Origin: Mycteria americana
Lineage: Eukaryota > Chordata > Aves > Ciconiiformes > Ciconiidae
Length of the DNA: 64,000 bases
Assembly: GCF_035582795.1 (NCBI RefSeq)
Contig: NW_027445626.1
Span: 1,736,001 to 1,800,000 of the forward strand
Reading direction: 5' to 3'
Position 1 is the first letter of the stretch. Every line of letters begins with the position of its first letter. This document shows, one piece after another, positions 58,588-64,000 of the stretch. The notes beneath the pieces were generated by a model. The model did not search any database, was not told the DNA's origin, and saw nothing but the letters and a program-made list of their open reading frames with translations. A program made the translations under genes and the position numbers.

Positions 58588-59524
58588 CTATTGCTGCTGA
58601 GAAAGAGCTGATTGAATCAGCTTCTTCAATGTGTCTTTAAGCTCCTGGTTCCTCATGCTGTAGATGAGGGGGTTCACAGCTGGAGGCACTACTGAGTACA
58701 GAACTGCCACCAGCATATCCAGCAATGGGGAGGAGATGGAGGGGGGCTTCAGGTAGGCAACCATGACAGTGCTAATAAACAAAAGAGACCACGGCCAGGT
58801 GAGGGAGGCACATGGAAAACGCTTTGTGTCGTCCCTGCTCAGAGGGGATCTTCAGCACTGCCCTGAAGATCTGCACATAGGACAGCACAATGAAAACAAA
58901 ACACACAAAATCCACAAATATACTAACCACAATAACCCACACTTCCCGGAGGTAAGCATCTGAGCAGGAGAGCTTGAGGATCTGGGGGATTTCACAGAAG
59001 AACTGGTCTAGGGCATTGCCTTGGCAGAGAGGTATTGAAAATGTATTGGCAGTGTGGAGTAGAGCATATACGAAACCACTGGCCCAGGCAGCTGCTGCCA
59101 TGTGGACACAAGCTCTGCTGCCTACGAGGGTCCCGTAGTGCAGGGGTTTGCAAATGGCAATGTAGCGGTCATAGGACATGATGGTGAGGAGAGAAAACTC
59201 TGCTGAAATGAAAAAGACAAACAGAAAGACCTGGGCAGCACATCCCAGGTAGGAGATGGCCTTGCTGTCCCACAAGGTATTGGCCATGGCTTTGGGGACA
59301 GTGGTGGAAATGGATGCCAGGTCGAGGAGAGAGAGGTTGAGGAGGAAGAAGTACATGGGGGTGTGGAGGTGATGGTTGCAGACTACAGCGGTGATGATGA
59401 GTCCATTGCCCAGGAGGGCAGCCAGGTAGATGCCCAGGAAGAGCCAGAAGTGCAAGAGCTGCAGCTCCCGTGTGTCCATGAATGCCAGGAGAAGGAACTC
59501 GGTGATAGAGCTGCCATTGGATAT
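58588..59524 (-). pseudogene. Olfactory receptor, OR14-like, recently broken
   Basis: Duplicate of the OR at 10051-10971 with almost every OR motif intact: GNGLIIT, HTPMYFFLLNLSLLDL, MSYDRYIAICKPLHY, DQFFCEIPQILKLSCSD, LSYVQIF, KAFSMCLPHLAVVS, NPLIYSMRNQELKDTL. Two lesions: the start codon of the family position is ATA (59522-59524, ISNGSS instead of MSNGSS), and one extra T in a T-run near 58784 shifts the frame in helix 6. Helices 6-7 continue in another frame to the stop at 58588. An in-frame ATG at 59569 (MTFPLC...) could replace the start, so the frameshift is the main defect. The single-base change in a short T-run could also be an assembly error or a segregating allele. Confidence 0.85.
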
Positions 59525-62215
59525 TTGCTGTCTCCAGGCATGGGGACCCGTGCAAAGAGGAAAAGTCATTGACAAGTTAGGGGAGACTTTTCTGAGCAAA
59601 ACCAAAGCCATTCCCTGCAGACTCTGCTCTTGCTACACACCTCACCCCCACATTTCCCTTTCCTAGGACACCTTCCTTCAGCTCCATGGCTGAGGCTCTG
59701 GTTTGGTGCTGGTTGAATGTGGCGTGAGGAGCTGGGCCTCTGGCCACTGGCTGCTCAGGTGTCAGCCCTGCTCTGCAGCAGTGAGTTCATGGGAATGGTG
59801 GAAGCAGCGGCCAGTCCTGGTGTTCAACTTTGTCACATGAAACCACCCATAACAGAAGGGCTTGTCAGCATCTGAATCCCAGTGCTAAGGAATGAAGATT
59901 GCAGAAAGCAGACTGAAATTTGTTGTGTTTGGGTTTTTTTTTAAATTTGGGGGAAATTTTTATATTATACCCCCCATCTGATTTGAGGATTGTACTGGGA
60001 TATCCTAGTATTTCTGTTGCCCTCAGGGAGAACTGAGTGAATCCTGCAAGGCAAGAGGATTGCCATTGGATTAGAGCAGTTGAGGGGACCTGGTCTGTCC
60101 TTCAGACCGAGATGCCTTGGGATTGCACCTTTCTGAGACTGAGGGCGATCACAGTGCTCTGTTTGCGTGAAAAGCCAGCAGACACTGCTGAGAGCAGAGG
60201 GATCCACTGCAGACTGCTAAATGTCTCACCCTTTCTCAACATCTCAGCAACCCACTTCTACTCAAGGACACACACGGCTCATTTCATCAAACCAACAGCA
60301 TTTCCTTGGTCATAGCAGCACTGTGCTTATAGATGGGGCTTTCAGATAACACAAAGATGCTATGGAACAGATTTGCATTCTTGAGGGCAGATCACAGCAT
60401 GGAAAGATACCAAAAGGAGATACGTAAGTTTTTCCATGATGGTATGTCACTAAGGGAAAACCAGCTCATTCCCCAGCCCCACAGGCTGCATTGCCCACAG
60501 CCTCACAGATGAGAGGATAGCTGGGACACTTGTTCCCATGGACACACCTGCACAAAAGGACCCACAAGATCAGTGTGTGACTCTGCAGCTGAAACTCCCA
60601 TCCCCAGAGAGCCTGACAGCAAGAACAGGATAACAACAGCAATAACACAGACAAGTGGAGAAACAAGGAAAAATACAGTGAGGGTCTGGCTGAGAGAGGC
60701 GAGGGGAGAGGCAGCCGGGCACTCAGGACAGCGTTGCCCTTACCCAGCTGTGCACGCCACCTCCCAGACACCAACATTGCCAGGCAGTTGGTGTCAGCCC
60801 CTGTGCTCTGCAGAGGGAAGTGGGCATGTGGCTGGAGAGCTGCAGCACGGCTCTGCTGGAGCTGTGGCTGCAGAGGAGGTGGTTCATGCCTTGGACCCCA
60901 CTGCCCTGAGGGCAGAGGCTTTGCTGGGTGGGAGAGGAGGCAAGGGGGCTTGCTCAGAGGAAGGGGTCTGTGATGGAGGGGATGTTACGGAGTTTTCTGA
61001 ATTCTCCTTCTACAACAAATCTGGTTTAAGTTTCCTCTCCTTCCCTGATCGTAACCCTGCTGCCTGGAGATTTTCCTCCTGGGAAGTGATTCCCTGGGCC
61101 ATGTCTTTTCCCTGTCAGCACTCACAGACCCCATCCCAACCTCTGTGCACTCACCTTGGCCCTACAGAAACCTGCCTGTTTGCAGGGCACTGCCTGGGCA
61201 CGTGTTCCTCTTTGGAGGTTCAAAAGGGCTGGTGAGAACAGCCCTGACGGGTCCAGCAAACGTGATGCTGGTTCTGTCCATAGGCAGAGGAGTGGCTGAA
61301 GGCAGTTTAGGAGGCTATTAGCAGACCTGCTGAGCCCTCATATTTACAGCTCAGAAGTCTCAATGACTTGTCCAAGCTTGACAGGTCCTTTTCTATTTCT
61401 CTTTCCTGCCCCTACCCCTGCTCCTGTTCCCTGCCCTCCAAGTAGGAAACTGACAATAGACTCAGGAAGTCTCTTTCTAGGAAACTCTGCCTTGACCTTC
61501 CTCTTGAAACACCCCCTTGGAAGTTTCCTAGTGGTGATCTGGAGCTGTGAGCAGCCCTGAGTGATGCAGCAGAAGGACCCTGCCCTGCCAGAAGTTGTTC
61601 CTTCCACCCACAGCTTCTTTCTGCAGTGCCATGGGGAGCTCCCCGGGCAGGCTGAGTGCTGACCCTGGCAGGCGGCAGAGTCCCTGCCCGGGCACACAGC
61701 CCTCTGGGGCACAGGGACTCTGAAGGACAACCCTGGGCACCTTGGCTGCACACACACATTCACAGCCCTGCAGCTGTCCCTGGTAGAAGGCAGCTGTGAT
61801 GCCCTGTCCCTCTGATGGTGCAGCAGGGAAGCCCTGCTCTGCAGCATGTCCTCCTCTACGCTAGAGGAACCGTGGAAGTCCTCCTGACTGTGGGATGTGC
61901 CAGCTTTTGGAGATCCTTCCACAAACTGCAGATACATTGCCTGTCATGCAGGTACTTACCATGTAGAGGGCTGTGAAGATTTCTCCCCCAGCGAGCTCTC
62001 AACTTTCCACACAGCCCAGACTGCCTTTAAGCTCTCTCTGCCCTGCTCCTCTCCCCTCGGTGCCTGCAGGCTGTGCCCTCAGCCCTGCTGTGCTTTGCAG
62101 AGCTGCTGCTCCTGGGCAGAGCTGTCTCTCTGCAGCTCTGCCCACTTGCCATGAGCTCCCTCTGTCCCAGGAGCCCGGCCCAGCTCAGCAGCAGAGGACC
62201 AGCCCAAGGTAGCAA

Positions 62216-63625
62216 TTTCTCTGCCCCCTCCGGGTTCCCTTGATTTGTGGCTGGGGCTCCAGGGGAACCTACTGTGGAACAAGCTGAAGGAATCACTGAT
62301 GTTCCCTCTCTCAGCTGGGGTGAGACACTTCGTTCCAGCAGTGGCATTTCTCTGCTCAGAGACAGAGTTGGGTCGAAATATCAACTTTTCTTGGCCCATC
62401 ATTAGACAGGACAGCCAGGCAGACACAGGCAGTGATCTCCTTTTGCCCTGCTGAGGGAAGGGATTCAGCTGAGTCAGTCAAGGCATCCTCTCCTTGCTTT
62501 GTAGTCTTGGGGCTGGAAGGGGACTCAGCTCCCTGCCATGCACACCACCAACCCACAGGAGGTGGGATTCCTCTTGCCTCTCTTCAGGTGGTCATTCAAT
62601 AGACCCCTGCATGTGAGCTCCTTCTCTCAGCTCCCATGGAAATTAATGGTGATGGAGGCCAGGAGTGAGCTGTTCAGATGCAAATGTCTGGTGACATTTG
62701 AGGGGCCAGAGGTGGTCGAAGATATGTGCGGGTACTAGAGACAGATCGAAGATATGTGCAGGTAGCAGAGACAGATTGAAGATATGTGCAGGCAGATGTA
62801 GAGACAGGACACCGCCTGAGGGCATCTTCTTGGAGGCTCTTGGGAGTTTCCTGTGGCCAACTGAAATGACAGCTGATGCCCAAATTAAGGGCAACTGAAC
62901 CTGTCCCCACTCATTATGTTCAGGGTGGCCTATATCCATATGATGGAATGAAGTCATATGCCACATAAGAGCCCAGTCTCACTCTTCCTTCTTCTCCATC
63001 TGTTGGATTTACTAGGTCTCCACTCACTGGATTGGCAGTTGCCTCATGTTCATCCCCACATTGCCTTTCAGAATTCAGGGTATCTACTCACTTTAATGTT
63101 CCAATCCAGGCCCACAGAGCTCCCTGAGATGCCAGGGCTGGCAGGGACAGCACAGGACCTGCAGGAAAGCAATTCCCACTCAGGGCGGGTGCGTGACAGA
63201 CACCCCTGACAGCATTGCAGGGAGTGCGATTGATGCCTGTGTGCCAGGGACTGTTGCCATCAGTCAGAGGCATCGGTCATCAGATGCCATCAGAGAAGCA
63301 AGGTCTGTGCCTTCTCTGGCACAACAGCTGCATGCATTGCCTGAACACAAAGCACCCCACACCGGGGTCTTTACTCACTCCCTTGAGGATTCCATCAAGG
63401 AACAGACCAATGATTTTAACAGTGTGCCTGCATACATCTTGTCTTCAAGGACAGCATAATCCAAGCACAGACATGCTTCCTATCAAAACTTAGTTGAAAC
63501 TCAAAACGGCATTCAAGGGCATTAAGATGAGCTGTTGCTACCTCAGGAACAGCTAAAGAAGAGTCAGAAATACTGTGAGACCACTCTACATTTGGTAAGA
63601 GTAGGTGTAGATAGATGTGAGCTAC
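62216..63625. other. No gene; one 30-bp tandem repeat inside
   Basis: Unique sequence apart from the short array at 62716-62805. No coding gene recognised. Confidence 0.4.
62716..62805. repeat. Three-copy 30-bp tandem repeat
   Basis: GAAGATATGTGC starts at 62718, 62748 and 62778, exactly 30 bases apart, each followed by an AGAGACAG-containing spacer. Confidence 0.85.
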
Positions 63626-64000
63626 TGTCGTGGTTTAGCCCCAGCCGGCAACTGAGCACCACGCAGCCGCTCGCTCACTCCCCCTCGGTGGGATGGGGGA
63701 GAGAATCAGAAGAGCAAAAGTAAGAAAACTTGAGGGTTGAGATAAAAACAGTTTAATAGGTAAAGCAAAAGCCATGCACGCAAGCAAAACAAAGCAAGGA
63801 ATTCATTCACTACTTCCCATGGTCAGGCAGGTGTTCAGCCATCTCCAAGGAAGCAGGGCTCCATCACGCGTAATGGTTACTTGGGAAGACAAACGCCATC
63901 ACTCCAAATGTCCCCCCCTTTCTTCTTCTTCCCCAGCTTTATATACTGAGCATGACGTCATGTGGTATGGAATAGCCCTTTGGTCAGTCTGGATCAACTA
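63626..64000 (-). mobile_element. Avian ERV LTR, cut by window edge
   Basis: Minus-strand LTR of the 5208/7585 family. Its 3' end is at 63626 (TGTCGTGG on plus, so it ends CCACGACA). It contains the TATA box TATATAAAG (63937-63945), poly(A) signal ATTAAA (63752-63757) before CTGTTTTTATCTC, and the GACCAAAGGGCTATTCCATA block near the right edge. It is better preserved than the other copies. Whether an internal proviral region lies beyond the edge cannot be seen. Confidence 0.85.

Larger units (their letters stand above)
57450..62215. repeat. Segmental duplication, copy 2 (with OR pseudogene)
   Basis: Direct copy of about 8950-13305, slightly longer because of extra sequence around 59880-60470. 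The right border is shared exactly (GACCAGCCCAAGGT). Contains the damaged OR at 58588-59524. Confidence 0.8.

Overview
The window is avian nuclear DNA. The organism class is inferred from abundant CR1 LINE fragments (several ending in the ATTCTATG-type 3' tail), avian-style ERV LTRs, olfactory receptors (ORs) of the bird-expanded OR14-like (gamma-c) group, and GC-rich minisatellites of the kind common on microchromosomes. The species cannot be told from the sequence.

Layout. 1-1.3 kb is a GGAGGCAACA-type purine array. 1.3-8.5 kb holds CR1 and LTR fragments, a decayed telomere-like CCCTAA tract, and one copy of a dispersed ~0.5 kb repeat. 8.95-13.3 kb is the first copy of a segmental duplication with an intact OR gene (minus strand, 10051-10971). 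13.3-25.7 kb is mostly CR1 and unique sequence. A broken OR lies at 25768-26725 (plus). 29.6-32.1 kb is a second purine/pyrimidine array with an internal strand switch and a solo LTR. It is followed by a CR1 cut by an LTR fragment and a second LTR type. A tRNA-Phe relic (33.8 kb) and a well-formed tRNA-Ala(CGC) (35.8 kb) come next.

36.3-49.0 kb is the main gene: a 17-exon minus-strand gene for a type I membrane scavenger receptor of the CD163/WC1 family. Every exon was joined by eye with all internal junctions in phase 1. It has a signal peptide, nine SRCR domains, two short linkers, one transmembrane helix and a tail with tyrosine motifs (VYEEI, GYDDV, GYDDA), giving 1,242 codons plus stop. 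Exons for SRCR1-2 and SRCR3-4 lie in two ~3 kb direct tandem copies. One further decayed SRCR exon and a tiny SRCR-start fragment sit in introns.

49.2-52.8 kb is a run of four different minisatellites, ending at a short, possibly coding segment (52868-52940). 54.2-56.3 kb is a long decayed CR1 that still shows endonuclease and reverse-transcriptase regions. 57.4-62.2 kb is the second copy of the OR segmental duplication. Its OR (58588-59524, minus) has lost the normal start codon and carries a one-base frameshift. The window ends inside a minus-strand LTR (63626 to edge).

Functionally, three loci look alive: the OR at 10 kb, the SRCR receptor (probably immune, by family) and tRNA-Ala. The rest is pseudogenes, transposable elements and tandem repeats. 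All similarities were judged by eye; no database search was run.
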